DNA of 64,000 bases, from the NCBI GenBank assembly GCA_002917775.1, contig KZ627157.1, forward strand, positions 126,032-190,031. Reading direction: 5' to 3'. This DNA is from Glaciozyma antarctica PI12. Lineage: Eukaryota; Basidiomycota; Microbotryomycetes; Kriegeriales; Camptobasidiaceae. The translations under genes and the position numbers were made by a program. A model generated the notes under the pieces. That model saw only the letters and a program-made list of their open reading frames with translations. It was not told the DNA's origin and made no database searches. Shown here piece after piece: positions 51,588-63,134 of this stretch (position 1 is the stretch's first letter; each line of letters begins with the position of its first letter).

Positions 51588-53115
51588 ATGAAGAGGTATC
51601 CTCTGCTCTGCCAGTTCTCTCTCGTCTCGCATCGCCACTGCTCCAATCGGGTCTTCCGCCCTACTCTACGCTGGGTCCCTTTCGCACTCTCCCTCCCCCT
51701 TCCTCAAAGTCAACGAGCTTCCCGGCGTACCCCTGAGTGGGAACAAGTCTGCTTCCGCTTCTCTATCTCCTGCCATCTGCTCCCTCGTTCCCCGTTCTCC
51801 ATTACTCCACCAGTGAGTCCCTCCCGGTACCTCTCCTCAAGCCCGCTAGCGTCTACGCGTCGCATTGATCACTATCGACCGAGAACGCCTCATTCACGAC
51901 CTACACTAGTCCGTCCTCACCCCTCCGCACCCGTCTTATCCCACTGACGAACCTCCAGCCGTATCGCCTTCGACCGAGACTGTATCGTGCGCCGCCCTTC
52001 TTCATCTCGACTCGCGCGACAGCGCTAACAACTGGAGCAGGAGTTCACGGAAGAAGACGCGACGGTGCTGAACCGGGCTGCGCCGCTCGTAATGCCTAGT
52101 ACGCTCTTTCGCAAGGATGTCGGTCGGAGCTGATGCCGTTCGATCAGTCGTGGTGGATATTGTGGATGAGGTTTACGAGCATCTGTTTGACTGGAGCTAT
52201 ACGAGTGAGTCTGTCGCGGAGTGGGAGGACGGGAGCTGATGGCATTGCGGGCAGAGGAGATCTTTCTGAAGTGGAGCGGGGTATAAGGGCGGATTGCAGA
52301 CGGATATCAACCTATTGAGTACGCGAGTTCGATGAGCTGCAAGCTGGTGATAACTGATGCTCTTCGCACGCAGCTTTGGACGATCCTGTCATCAAGTTTC
52401 GCAAAAAGGTGCGCGCGTCCTCACCACCGACCAGCGAGAGCGGTATTGACGAACCTCTCTTCGCAGTTCTTGTGGACCGCCAAGGTCTTCATCTCGGACT
52501 ACAGCGATCCTAAGACGTGGGAGTGTACGTGCCTTTCACTCCGTGCGTACGCAGGCTCACTTCGACGTTGCAGACCTCGACAAGGTCGGAATCATGCACA
52601 CCGGTCTTCCGGGCTTCAGGCATCGCGAGAATACGGAACCCTTGCACGTTGACCTTCAGGCTTGTTCGTACCTCCCGACCTTCGCTCGAAAGCTGTCCCT
52701 AGCCTGTTCTTCGCAGGCTCTCTCCTCCTTGGCTGGGTGACCGACATTGTCATCACTATTGTGCTAGGTCTCCCTTCCAAGACTGCCTCCATCAAAGGCA
52801 AGTCCGCCCTTGTCCGCGCCTTCAACAAAGTCATGTGGGTCCTCCCGCTCCCTCCCCCTTTGCTCCGCTAACCCCCCTCGCAGCTGGATCCAGCAAGATC
52901 TCTTCCAGCGCCACTATGTCCGTACGGATGAGGAGACAGCTTTCTACCTCGCCAAGATTCACACGGAGGTGGAGGAGGAGAAGGACGGAACTGAGGGGAA
53001 GGCGCACGCGTTGGAAGTGAATGCTGTGGCGTCGAGGGAGGAGGAGGCGCTTGCAGAGGTCGCGGCTGCTGCGGCGGCGGTGGAAAAGCTCAAGCTATCT
53101 GAGCTTGTTGTGTAG
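51588..53115 (+). CDS. Protoglobin-family heme protein
   Basis: Globin-like (protoglobin/globin-coupled-sensor fold) protein. Spliced pieces give RIAFDRDCIEFTEEDATVLN, RAAPLVMPIVVDIVDEVYEH, LFDWSYTKEIFLKWSG, TDINLLTLDDPVIKFRKKF, ISDYSDPKTWEYLDKVGIMH, TGLPGFRHRENTEPLHVDL (candidate proximal-heme His region), LLLGWVTDIVITIVLGLPSK and NKVIWIQQDLFQRHYV. A charged, Ala-rich tail ends LSELVV. Ligand (O2, CO, NO) and role are unknown in fungi. About nine introns. The start is uncertain: the only upstream ATG seen is 51588, and the 5' exons before the ERLIHDLHY segment were not resolved. The frame is broken by one base at the GGGG of 52278-52281 (see finding). Confidence 0.8.
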
Positions 53116-53171
53116 AGGTAGTGTGAGCTGTAGATAGTTCAGTAACTCGATGGATCTCGCAGTTCAATAGG

Positions 53172-54516
53172 ATGCCGCGGACTTCGCACTCTCTTCGCTC
53201 TTCGCTTCTCGCCCTCAAGACCCTCAAACGCCACTCGATTCTCTCCCCGGAGCACATCGCCAAGCGCCGCCGCCTCTACCAGCATCGAACAGCATGCTCA
53301 GCCTCCACCTCTGCGTCTTCTCTCTCATCTCTCATCGCTCTCGCTCGTTCGCAGTCCTACTTCGTCACCGTCCCCGAATTGACTCAATGCGACCCCGCTA
53401 CCATCGAGTGGAGGGGACCAGAGGGACGCCCTAAGCTCATTCGAGTGCGTCGAATCAGCTTCGCTCGTCGAGTGAGGAGAACTGACGGGGTGCGAGAGCA
53501 GGTCTTTCTCGAGGGTGCGCTCGCCGCTTAATACATTTTGATGGGAGCTGATACGATCTTTACGCGAGCATAGACACTGAGGAGTATTATGGTGTGTTTG
53601 CAAGAGCTGGGGAGGGCGCGAACGGGTGGAGCTGACGGTTCTCGCAGAGGTCCTTGACGGTGGCTCGCTTTTCGCCTGTTCCTCGAGAAAGTGCACGACT
53701 GAATGGATATCGATATACTGCAGGCTCAGAGAGCCACAGTGCGAGTCAAGGCGCGTACAACTGGCCGGTTGACATCCCAGCTGGAGTCTCGGTATGTGAG
53801 ATAATCTCTCGCCGTGTGGAAACCCTTCCACTTCTCAAATCATTCGCACTAACGATATTTCCTTGGCCTTTTGCAGCAATTGAGCTCCGCAACGGCGACT
53901 TCAGCGACACGAGCGCCTGGTACACATCTCGCAAGCGAACCATCCTTCCCGGTCAGTCTTGTTCACTCTGATCCTCTTCCCAGTGAGGATTAATCGAAAT
54001 TGTGCGCATAGGATCTACCGGCGCCTGTCTTGGAAAGGAACCTGGTCAGCTGGTGAACGACGCAGCGAGAGCGAGCCTCGTCTCTTCCATCTCGTCGGCC
54101 TCTCCTCAGCTGTTCACGTATCCTGCGTGCGTTGCTCGCTCTTCGCAATGGATGCATACAGCTGATTGATGAGCTCCCTTTCATGCAGGACAGCTGCGGT
54201 GACATCCTCAAGCCCACTCAGCCCGTCGACTCCGAAGTGCGTTCGGAGTGAAGCTTTCTCGCTCGCGAACCTTCCTGATGCGATTCCTTGCAGATCCCCG
54301 ACCATGAACACCATCTCAGCTGCCGTCGTGGGAAGCACGCTCGCCCTCCTCTTCCTCAGCATCGCCATCTTCCTCCTCGTCCACCGTCGTCGCGCTCGTC
54401 TTGGAATCGGTCGAGCCACCTCTTCCGGCGAAGACAAATCGAAGGAGGAGAGCGTTTACCTGGAGACTGCTATGCCGGATTACCCCAAACCCGCTCATCT
54501 TGGTGACCGAGCTTAG
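53172..54516 (+). CDS. Single-pass membrane protein with Ser/Thr-rich ectodomain
   Basis: Not a named family, but the layout is common in basidiomycetes: an extracellular segment YFVTVPELTQCDPATIEWRG, another (YNWPVDIPAGVSVSIELRNG) with DFSDTSAWYTSRKRTILPG, a Ser/Thr-rich stalk, one transmembrane helix (ISAAVVGSTLALLFLSIAIF) and a basic/acidic cytosolic tail ending KPAHLGDRA. About seven introns; the join TCGGTAT/CAATTGAG uses a GTGAGA donor to keep the frame. The N-terminus (MPRTSHSLRSSLLALKTLK) does not look like a clean signal peptide, so the true start or a first intron may be missed. It lies only 56 bases after the protoglobin stop. Confidence 0.65.
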
Positions 54517-54919
54517 CGAGGAGCGAGGGTGCGAAGGAAACGGGCGGAGGAGGTTGCGACGGAGGAATGTCGACGGGGATGAAGGCGTTTTGATACCGTG
54601 TTGGATAAGGTAGCAAATAACAGATTCGCTATACTCGGAGACTGTACGACGAAGGCGAAGCTGCTGAGGACTTTGAGGTGCGGACTCCGGAGGCGAGAAG
54701 CAAAGACGATCCGATCTTCGCTACTCGGAGCTCGAGCTCAATCTTACGCTGAACAAACGAAGGCGTTTGAGACGGTCCAGCTGGTCTTCTCGGCAGGCAC
54801 AGACGTAGCTTCAGCAGGCACTCGAAGACGCACGGGCGAGGCGGGTGAGCTCGAAACGACCACGCGACTCTCTCAGGCGTGTTCTCTCCCCACACCCCCC
54901 TCTGCTCGTCTGCTCCACC
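54517..54919. other. Intergenic: promoter of the 2OG oxygenase gene
   Basis: A 403-base spacer between two + strand genes. No recognisable element found. Confidence 0.45.
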
Positions 54920-56387
54920 ATGAGCGACTTCACTCTCCCCATCGTGGACATTGACGTGTTCCGCCAGGCTCCTGCTTCACCCGCCGCGCAAGCAGAAGCA
55001 GACAAGGTCCGAGTCGTCGCCGCTGGAGCGCGCGGGGAGAGCTGACGACCCCTCCACCAGACTGCCAGTGCTCTTATACGCTACGGGGCGCTCATTGTCA
55101 AGGACTCGCGCGTGTCGGAGGAGGCGAACGACCGCTTTCTGGACGTGATGGAGGACTACTTTGCTCAACCCCAGGAGGAGCTGGAGAAAGACGTGCGACC
55201 CGAGTATCACTATCAAGGCAAGCCGTTCGGTCAGTAGAGTTGTGCTAGAGCTAACGCGCTTTATAGCTGGCGCTACGCTCGAGAACACGGAGAAGGTACG
55301 TCGCGTTCTCCACTGCTGACTTCTCCGGCGCAATCGCTGACTTTCGCTGCGTTCCCCAGCCCAAATGCCAATCCGACGCGTCTTGTAAGAAAATCATTGC
55401 GTCCCTCGATCCTGCAGAGCGCCCACTGGATCTCGAAGGAGGCAAGGCGGACCCCAAATGCCGGTAAGCTACTCCCCTCCGGTATCCCTGCTCCTGTTCC
55501 CTTTCTCAAACGTAACTCCACAACAGTAGCTAACTCTTCTCGCAGGTTCTTCCACCGCATGGGCATCACTCCTCCAGAAACCGAATTCGAAACGCTGGCG
55601 ATGCAGAATGTCACTCCCAACAAGTTCGCTTCGACTTGGGAGGCGAGTATGGAGGACTGGGGACTTCAGATCAAAGCTTCGGTGGAGGGAGTAGCCTCGA
55701 TGCTGGGAGCTGGACTCGGGGTCGGAGACGCCTTGCTCGAAGCGGGAGCGTACGGACCTCACCTCCTCGCGCCGACGGCTACGAACCTCTACAAGTACGG
55801 TCACGACGGAGAGAGTGAGTCCTGCAATTGCTTCCTCTAATCCTCTCTGACTCTAGTCCCCGCAGTCTTCGCTGGATTCCACACGGACCTCAACTTCCTC
55901 ACCATCCACGGTCGTTCTCGCTACCCCGGCCTCCACATTTGGGCCCGCAACACCGGCAAGCGCATCTCCGTCAAGCTCCCTCCAGGGCACCTCCTCGTCC
56001 AAGCCGGGAAGCAGCTCGAACACCTCACAGGCGGCCTCATCCTCGCCGGTACATTCCTGCGACCAAACTCTCCTCGCTCGCGCTAATGATCCCCTCGCAG
56101 GCTACCACGAAGTCGTCTGCAACGCCGCTACTCTCGCTGCCGTCGCTACTCGCGCTGCAAACCCCTCCATCGCCGCCCGCCCCAGCATCCGCATCTCCTC
56201 GACCTTCTTCTGGCACCTCTCGAGCGATTACGAGCTCCGACCAAAGGAGTTTGCAGATCGTGTCGTGCTGCTGCCCGATGCGGAGGTGGCAGCGAAGGAG
56301 GGGAGCGGGGAGACGGGAGAGTACGTGCCGATGAAGGTTGGGACGTTGGTGCAGGAGGAGTTGCGACGTATCGCGTTGATGGAGTGA
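54920..56387 (+). CDS. 2OG-Fe(II) oxygenase, isopenicillin-N-synthase-like
   Basis: Non-heme iron oxygenase of the IPNS-like superfamily. The N-terminal DIOX_N-type segment (TLPIVDIDVFRQAP; ASALIRYGALIVKDSRVS) is followed by the catalytic jelly roll. The iron ligands are HTD in AGFHTDLNFLTIHGR and a distal His in LEHLTGG. Arg/Ser residues for 2OG binding may lie in PSIRISSTFF. The 2OG-binding core is well formed. Substrate unknown; this is not the ALKBH type found elsewhere in the window. Six introns. Its stop is 94 bases from that of SF3B1 on the other strand. Confidence 0.88.
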
Positions 56388-56481
56388 GGAATGTAGCGCT
56401 CGTTGACCGAGCTTGTACCTTTGCGAAGAACGTTGTCGAATCCATGATTACATCCTTACAGACTGCCGAGAAACTCCACCG

Positions 56482-59400
56482 CTAGATCCACATGAACAAG
56501 ACCTGTTCGAGAAAGCGATCAGCACGTCGCCCAAGCCACAAAGCGAAGAAAGGGACGCACCTCGCGCTCGTAGAGGTTCCTCTCGTCAGAGAGATCAGGT
56601 AGCGAGGGGTAGAACGCCACCAACGCATCCTGAGCGCCCATGTACAGCGATCCGTAGATCTGCCAGTAGACCTGCGAGTCGAGGAGCCATCGTCAGTACA
56701 CTCCCCAAATTCGAAACTCGAACGAACGCACCTCTCGGACTTTTCGTGCGGGGTGCCAGAGACCCTGAAGGACGTGGGCGAGCACGATTCCGGGACCGAG
56801 AGCGATGCGCATGGCCTCGATAGCCTCGAGCATGGCGCCAATGACATGAGGACTCGCTGCGAGTGCAAACGCGGTCAGCAATGTCGTCGAGACGAAGGAA
56901 GGGGACGAGGGACGCACTCTCAAAGACGTTGGGCCAGATCAAGTTGAGAAGATGCTGGTGCGCGTCCTCGTTCCCAAGTCCAGCGGTACCGAGCGCGAGA
57001 TGCTTGACGATCGAAGCGGCCGTCTGGCGATGAACGAGGTCGCGATCGGTGAGGGCGTCCTCGAGGCAGGTGACGACGGCGTGGATGTAGTCCTTGCCCA
57101 TCTCGCCGATGTACTCGAAGAGGAACGACATGGCCTTGAGACAACCGTTGCGGACGTTGAGCTCGGGCGTGCGGTACTCGTTGAGGATGGCGGGAATGCA
57201 GGTGAAGGGTCCGCAGGTCTCGGCGACAATGGCTGCGCGAGAACGAAAGTAAGCTCAAAGCTTCACCAACTGGAGATGGGAGGACTCACCAATGGCGACG
57301 GTACTGCAAACACGACTCTGCCTCTCCTGCACGCGCAGGTTCGTCAAGAGCACGCTGAGGACGTCCTGAGGACCGATAGCCTTGGCGATGTAGCCGAACG
57401 AGTTAACCGCCGCTCGTCGAATCGCCTTCTTGTGAGCCTTGAGGAGGTCGAGGAGCTCGAAGCAGATTCGCATCCACTCGCGCGCGGAGACGAACTCGGC
57501 TCCTCGATCGGCGATACGTCCAATGAGGTTGATCGACGCTTCCTGCACCTTTTCGTGTCGGTTACGAAGAATGGGAGTCATGCGAGGGACTTCGAGGAAG
57601 CGGGTTAGCGAGCTGTCGAAATGGATGGCAGGCGGAGCGACTTACGAAGATCCTTGACGGGCGGGCTCATCTGGGTCATCCCGACGACGTTGGCGATGGC
57701 GCCAATCGCGGCGATAATACTGAAGGAGAGAAGCGATCAGCACGCGCTCTCTACGACGCAGGACCGAGACGCGACTCACCTTCCGAGCGTATCAGGGTAC
57801 TCCTCTCCAAGCTGCTCAAAGAGCACGACACCGAGCTTCGAGAGCAAGCTGTCCTCCTCGCACTGCTTGATAACGATCGCAAGCTTGCTCGTCAGATCTG
57901 CCGCCTGTTGCCGAACCTTTGCGCTCTTGTTGTTGAGGCGCCAGAGGATGGTCGAGACGATCTGAGTGAGGTACGGCTTGACGCGGACACCGAGCGCGTT
58001 GACGACGGTTCCGAAGCCCTCGAGCATGACCTGGTCCTCGATCGACTGCTCCTGGAAAGCGTAGATGATACCGTCGATGAGCTGGACCTCGAGACGCTCG
58101 TCGATATCTGCGTGGGGCGTAAGTCAGCAGGAGTTGCGCGAGGATGAAGAGGAAGACGCACCTGCTGCTCCCAACCCAGCGACAACCTTGGTGATGATTT
58201 CCATGACCATCTTGCGGTACGGCTCGCTCTCATCCTTGAGGTCGTTGACGAGCCTGCCGACAATCTCGCTCACTCCCGCCTTCTGCGCCAGCTCGACCGT
58301 CGTCTCGACAACCTGGCTGTAGTTCCTCCTATCGAGCGCCATCCTCCGCACGAGAAAGTTCTTGAAGAACTCGGGCAGGATCTCCTTCTTGACATACGCA
58401 GGCTGGACTCCCTCGGTTCCGGCGCACTGCTTGACGACCTTGAGGACGATCTTCTTCATCTCCTGGTCGGGCGACTGGAACTCGCGAATGAGAATGAGAA
58501 TGACCACGATCGTGTAGTAGTTGGCGTATTCGGGATCCATGAGAGGGATGATGAACCCGATCGCCTTGAGGAACGCTGCGAGGCCCTTTCCGCGGTGCTT
58601 GCGAATTCCGGTCCAGAGGGGCTTGAGGACGCTGTCGAACGATTCGATTCCATACGGTGCGGCAGCCTCGGCGAGAGCGGCGATGCAGAGCGCCGTCATC
58701 GTGCGGACCTTCTGCTGCTCGTCCTCGAGTCCTTGCGCGACGGCCTCGACGAGGTTCTTGAGGTGGGGAAGGACGGCGCAGCCCATCATGATGGCGATTT
58801 GCTGGATGATCTTGATTCCCGTGTGGCGCGCTTGCCATGACTTCTTGGAGCGGCAGACGGCTTTGAGGAAGGGAAGGAGGGAGGGGATGCCGAGGGCTGA
58901 GGCGACGACGGAGAAGGCGCGAGCGGTCGTGTTGCGAACATACTCGTCGGCGTGATCGATATCTGCGAGCACGCAAAAGAATTAGTGAGGAAGAGGGAGG
59001 AGAAGAAAAGGAACGCACCTGGTCGCATGGTCGAGATCATGTGGGCGAGTCCAGCCGCCTTGGACAAGTTGCTGATGATCTCGCGTCCTTCCCTACATAT
59101 CCCGATCTCGTCAGTCTCGAGTCTGCCTGCCGAAGAGAATCGCAACTCACACTCGTGCGTAGTAGTCCTCATCAATGAGCAGCGGCTCGATAACGACGAG
59201 GATCTTGTGAACGTAAGGGCGAACGAGGTCGTCAAGCTTGTAGAGAACGCGATCGATGACCTTGACGAGAAGATGGCGCTCCTGGTCCTCAAGGGTACGC
59301 TCCATGAGCAGGGGGAGGATCTTGTCGAAGAGAGGGCCGGCGCCGAACTGGCGTGCCTTGTCGGTGAGCTGGCGAAGAGCCGTCTTGCGCATCGGAGGCG

Positions 59401-60877
59401 TGCCGTTCTTGACCTTGAGGAGAAGGCGCATGATCGTTCGCTCCTTGAGCTCTTCGACGGTGAGACCGCTCTCGTCCTGGTCGCCGAGAATCTACGCGCA
59501 AAGAGAGAAACGTCAGCTCCCATCCTTTGAATCCCGACACGAGTGCGAAGACGCACCTTGGCAAAATACTGAGCATCCTCCTTCTTGAAGAACGCCAAAT
59601 CTCCAACGCCCTCGATGTCGGTCGGTAGCTCCTCACTCATCTGCGCCATCGCTCCACTCGACCCATCCTCCTGCATCATGAACCCTCCCGCGCCCGCCGC
59701 CATGGGCGTCTCCATCAACTTCCTCGCCGGCGTCCGAATCGGTGCGTAGCCCGCCGGAGGCTCGATGACCTCGTACCCCTCGGTCGGGAGAAGAGTGTTG
59801 AGCTCCTCGTCCGAGAGATAGCGGTTGCGCGCGTCGATAACGGGTCCGCCCATCTGGATCATTCCCATCCCTCCGACGGGCGTCATGCCGAACTGCTGCA
59901 TCGCCATGGGCGTCGCGACCGATCCTCCAACGGGCGTCTGGTCCCACCGAGAGCGCTTCGGCGCCTCTCCAGGTGCCGTACTGCTCGTCGTCCCGACAGG
60001 CGTCTCGTCCCAGCGCGACCGCTTCTTCTTGACGACGACGTCCTTGCTCGCCGTACTCGCGTCGTCCCATTCCCCTCCTCGCCCGCTCGTAATCTCCTTC
60101 ATCACCGCGTCCGGCCGCTCAGGCTCGACGTCCCACCGCTTCCGCCTAGGCGTCTCGTCGGGCGCCTCGAGCTGCTTGAGGTCGTTCCCCTCCGCGTCGA
60201 CTCCCTCCTCCTGCTGCTTCTCGATCGCCCTCTTGACGCGCTGCTCCTCCCTCTCCAATGCCGTAGCCCGCATCGCGTCCCCGTACCCCATCGCCTCGCC
60301 GCCCGTAGAAGTCGATTCGTCTCCCTCGACCGCGGCGGCGAACGCATCGACTCGTACGCCAGTCTCGCGGTCGAATCGCCGGGCATGGTACTCGCCTTGA
60401 CGAGCGGTGATCTGGCGGTTCTTGGCGGTGGCGGCAAAGGGGTCTTCGGCGTCGTCGTCGGCGAATTCGTTGAGGAGGTGCTTTGGTGCCGTGACTGCGC
60501 GGGGGCACACCTGGTTAGCTGGATTCTTGCGCAAACAAGTCTGGCAAAGCTCGGAGACTGAAAAGAACAGAGGAGCGTGGTAGGGGCAGAGGGAGAACCA
60601 ACTCACAAGAGTCGAGCAGACGAACGGGTGCCGCCGAGTTGCCCTCGTCGTCCACATCCTCGTCCATGCCCCCTCCTCCACCAACATCAATACTGAGATC
60701 ATGGTTCGCGAACCGACTGCCGGTCCCGCTCTCGTAGATGTCGGAATCGAGCGAAGTGCCCATCAGGCTCGTCTTGTCGTTGTCCGCCTCAGACCGCTGA
60801 GTCGAGCCGGTCGCTTGACGCTTCTCGCGACGAGCTTGTTGGGCTGCGCGGATCTCGTCGGCAGTGTTGTCGGACAT
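56482..60877 (-). CDS. PRP10: U2 snRNP subunit SF3B1 (Prp10/Hsh155)
   Basis: HEAT-repeat scaffold of SF3b that clamps the branch-site/U2 duplex. The N-terminus [20 protein letters not shown] is followed by repeated cdc2-type phosphorylation and U2AF-ligand motifs ([22 protein letters not shown]). The p14-binding region has the conserved [20 protein letters not shown]. About twenty HEAT repeats follow, strongly conserved ([49 protein letters not shown]). The lysine equivalent to human K700 is present in DEQQKVRT. The last intron yields the end NLYEREVLFMWI. About nine introns. Confidence 0.97.
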
Positions 60878-61162
60878 GGTGGAGGGAGGGGGGAAGAGGG
60901 AGGAGGTGTGGTGAGATGGTCTGCGGGTGCGAGTCAGCGAGGAGTCGGCGGCAAGGCGGAAGAGTGGCGCTCACTTGGTCGAGGTTCCCCAAGGCTCTGA
61001 GTGTCTCCCTTTGCAGTCTCGAGAGTGTAGGGAGGAGTCAGGCGGGCGGGGGTGGAGTGGCAGAAGTTGAACAAGACCAAGCCGATTTGGCTGAGGACGT
61101 CGCGGGCCCTCCTCTCTCTGCCATCGACTCTCTTACCTGAGGGAACACTTTTATCGACGGCG

Positions 61163-62771
61163 ATGATGCTGCCTCAAATACTCCCCAGCGTGCTCGTCTT
61201 CCTATCAGCGCTCTCAGCGACGAACGCAGCACAACAACTCCCCTTCGCCCTTCCACGACCCCACGTTCCCGCCACAGCCTCCCACACCCTCACCCTCCGA
61301 CACGCGCTCACCCTCTCCCCCTACAACCGCTCCCTCCCCATCTTCGCCCGCTCCTACGCCCCATCCGACCTCCTCTCCCTCTCGTCCTCCTCGGGCCACT
61401 CCGCCACCCAAACCCTCCGGACAACACGCAAGACCGCCTGGCGCCCTTCCTCGAACCAGGCGTTCCAAGCTGCCCGCCGAGCGAGCTTCTATACTCCCAA
61501 GGCGCTCATGGAGGGGAGAGCGTTGACGGCGAACGAGTTGGAGGACTCGATGTGGGGCGCGACGCTCGAGTGGGACGAGCAGGAGATCGAGGCGCCCGAT
61601 ATCACGGATGTCGAGACGCTGGCAAGTCTGGCCAAGATGACCAGCAATGCGTACTCGGAGGATCCGACGGGATGGTATGAGCTCGGCAAGAAGTGGAATG
61701 CGGTGAGTGGCGCTCAGAGGCTCGGGACGGCGAGCAAGGTGCTGATAAGGTCTATCGCTGCAGTCGGAGAGCTTTGGATGGCTCGAGGATGGTATAAGAG
61801 GGCACATCTTTGCGGACGAGACCAATTCGACAATCGTGGTGGCCATCAAAGGGACTTCTGCGGGACTCGTAGGTGGAAGCGGGACGACGCAGCGAAGGGA
61901 CAAGGTCAACGTGCGTTCTTTGGCTACCCTGCTCTGCCTGCTCTCGGAGCTGATGCCAAAACACGCAGGACAACCTTCTCTTCTCATGCTGCTGTGCGCG
62001 AGTCGACTGGAGCTGGTCGACCGTCTGCGACTGCTATTCGGGCGGCTACACCTGCGCTCAGAACTGCATTGAGGACGCCGTCATGAGTCGTAGCTCTTAC
62101 TACCCCGTCGTCACCGTACGCCCCCTCCGTTCCCGTTCTTATGATCCCGCGAACCTAATCTCCCACACACGCAGGACCTCTACAACAACATCACCGCGCT
62201 CTACCCTCACGCCCAAATCTGGCTCACGGGCCACTCCCTCGGCGGCGCTCTTGCCTCCATGCTCTCTCATACCTACGGCGTCCCCTCCGTCTCCTTTGAA
62301 TCCCCCGGCGACCTCCTCCCCTCTCGCCGTCTCCACCTCCCTCTCCCGCCCGGGACCTCCTACACGAGCAGCAACATCACGACGCACGTCTTCCACACCG
62401 CCGATCCGATCCCTCAGGGCGTCTGTACGGGGGCGTTGAGCACTTGCGCCGTGGCGGGCTTTGCGATGGAGAGCCGGTGCCACACGGGGCGGTCGATCGT
62501 GTACGATACCGTCGGGGAGTTGGGGTGGAGCGTCGATGTACGGACGCACAGGATCAACGCGGTTATTGAGAATGTTCTCGTGGAGAATTGGGCGGCGCCG
62601 AAAGGGAGGGTCGAGGCGTCGAAGGCGAGGAGGGGGTGGGGGTGGTGGCCTGGGGGAGGGGGGAAGGAGGAGGAGCCGGAGACGGGTGGGAAGGGGAAGG
62701 GGATGGGAGTGCCGGAGGCGAAGCCGGATGAGGATTGTATTGATTGCTTCAAGTGGGAGTTTGATGGGTAG
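61163..62771 (+). CDS. ATG15: Autophagic phospholipase Atg15
   Basis: Lipase delivered to the vacuole that breaks down autophagic bodies and MVB vesicles. An N-terminal signal anchor ([19 protein letters not shown]) is followed by a luminal domain. The lipase nucleophile elbow is [13 protein letters not shown]. Atg15-specific cysteine-rich segments are present: [15 protein letters not shown] and [22 protein letters not shown] and SCHTG-type sequence ([13 protein letters not shown]) follow. The end [11 protein letters not shown] is typical. Four introns. Two adjacent ATG codons (61163 and 61166) could both start translation. It is head-to-head with SF3B1, 285 bases apart. Confidence 0.95.
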
Positions 62772-63134
62772 ACGCGAAGGAGGTGCAGGATTCGGATTGG
62801 TTTTAGTTGCCTCCCTCGTTTTTTGTTGTTGTAGTGTTGCAGAAGCTCTTGAACTCGTACTCTTTGTTCGCGTGACTTGGTGGGAGTGAGCCGGAGAGAT
62901 TGAGAACGAGAACAAGGAGCGAGACTGAGCTTGTCCGGAGCCCGGTCGCGTTCCCTCTCCACCTCTTGCGGTGCCCGATGACTTCGACCCAGCTACCAGG
63001 TTTCTCAACAGCAATACCCGTCGTCCTTGAACGACGCCTCTCACCTGAGCCAAGAGGATGAAAGGACGACCGACGCGACCTGGTCAACAAGATTCGACGC
63101 CACCACTCTCCCTTCTTCTCTCCTCCTCGACGCG
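62772..63134. other. Intergenic: ATG15 3' flank and F-box gene promoter
   Basis: A 363-base spacer. A T-rich patch (CGTTTTTTGTTGTTGTAG, about 62818-62835) lies after ATG15 and could serve 3' end formation. Nothing else recognised. Confidence 0.45.
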
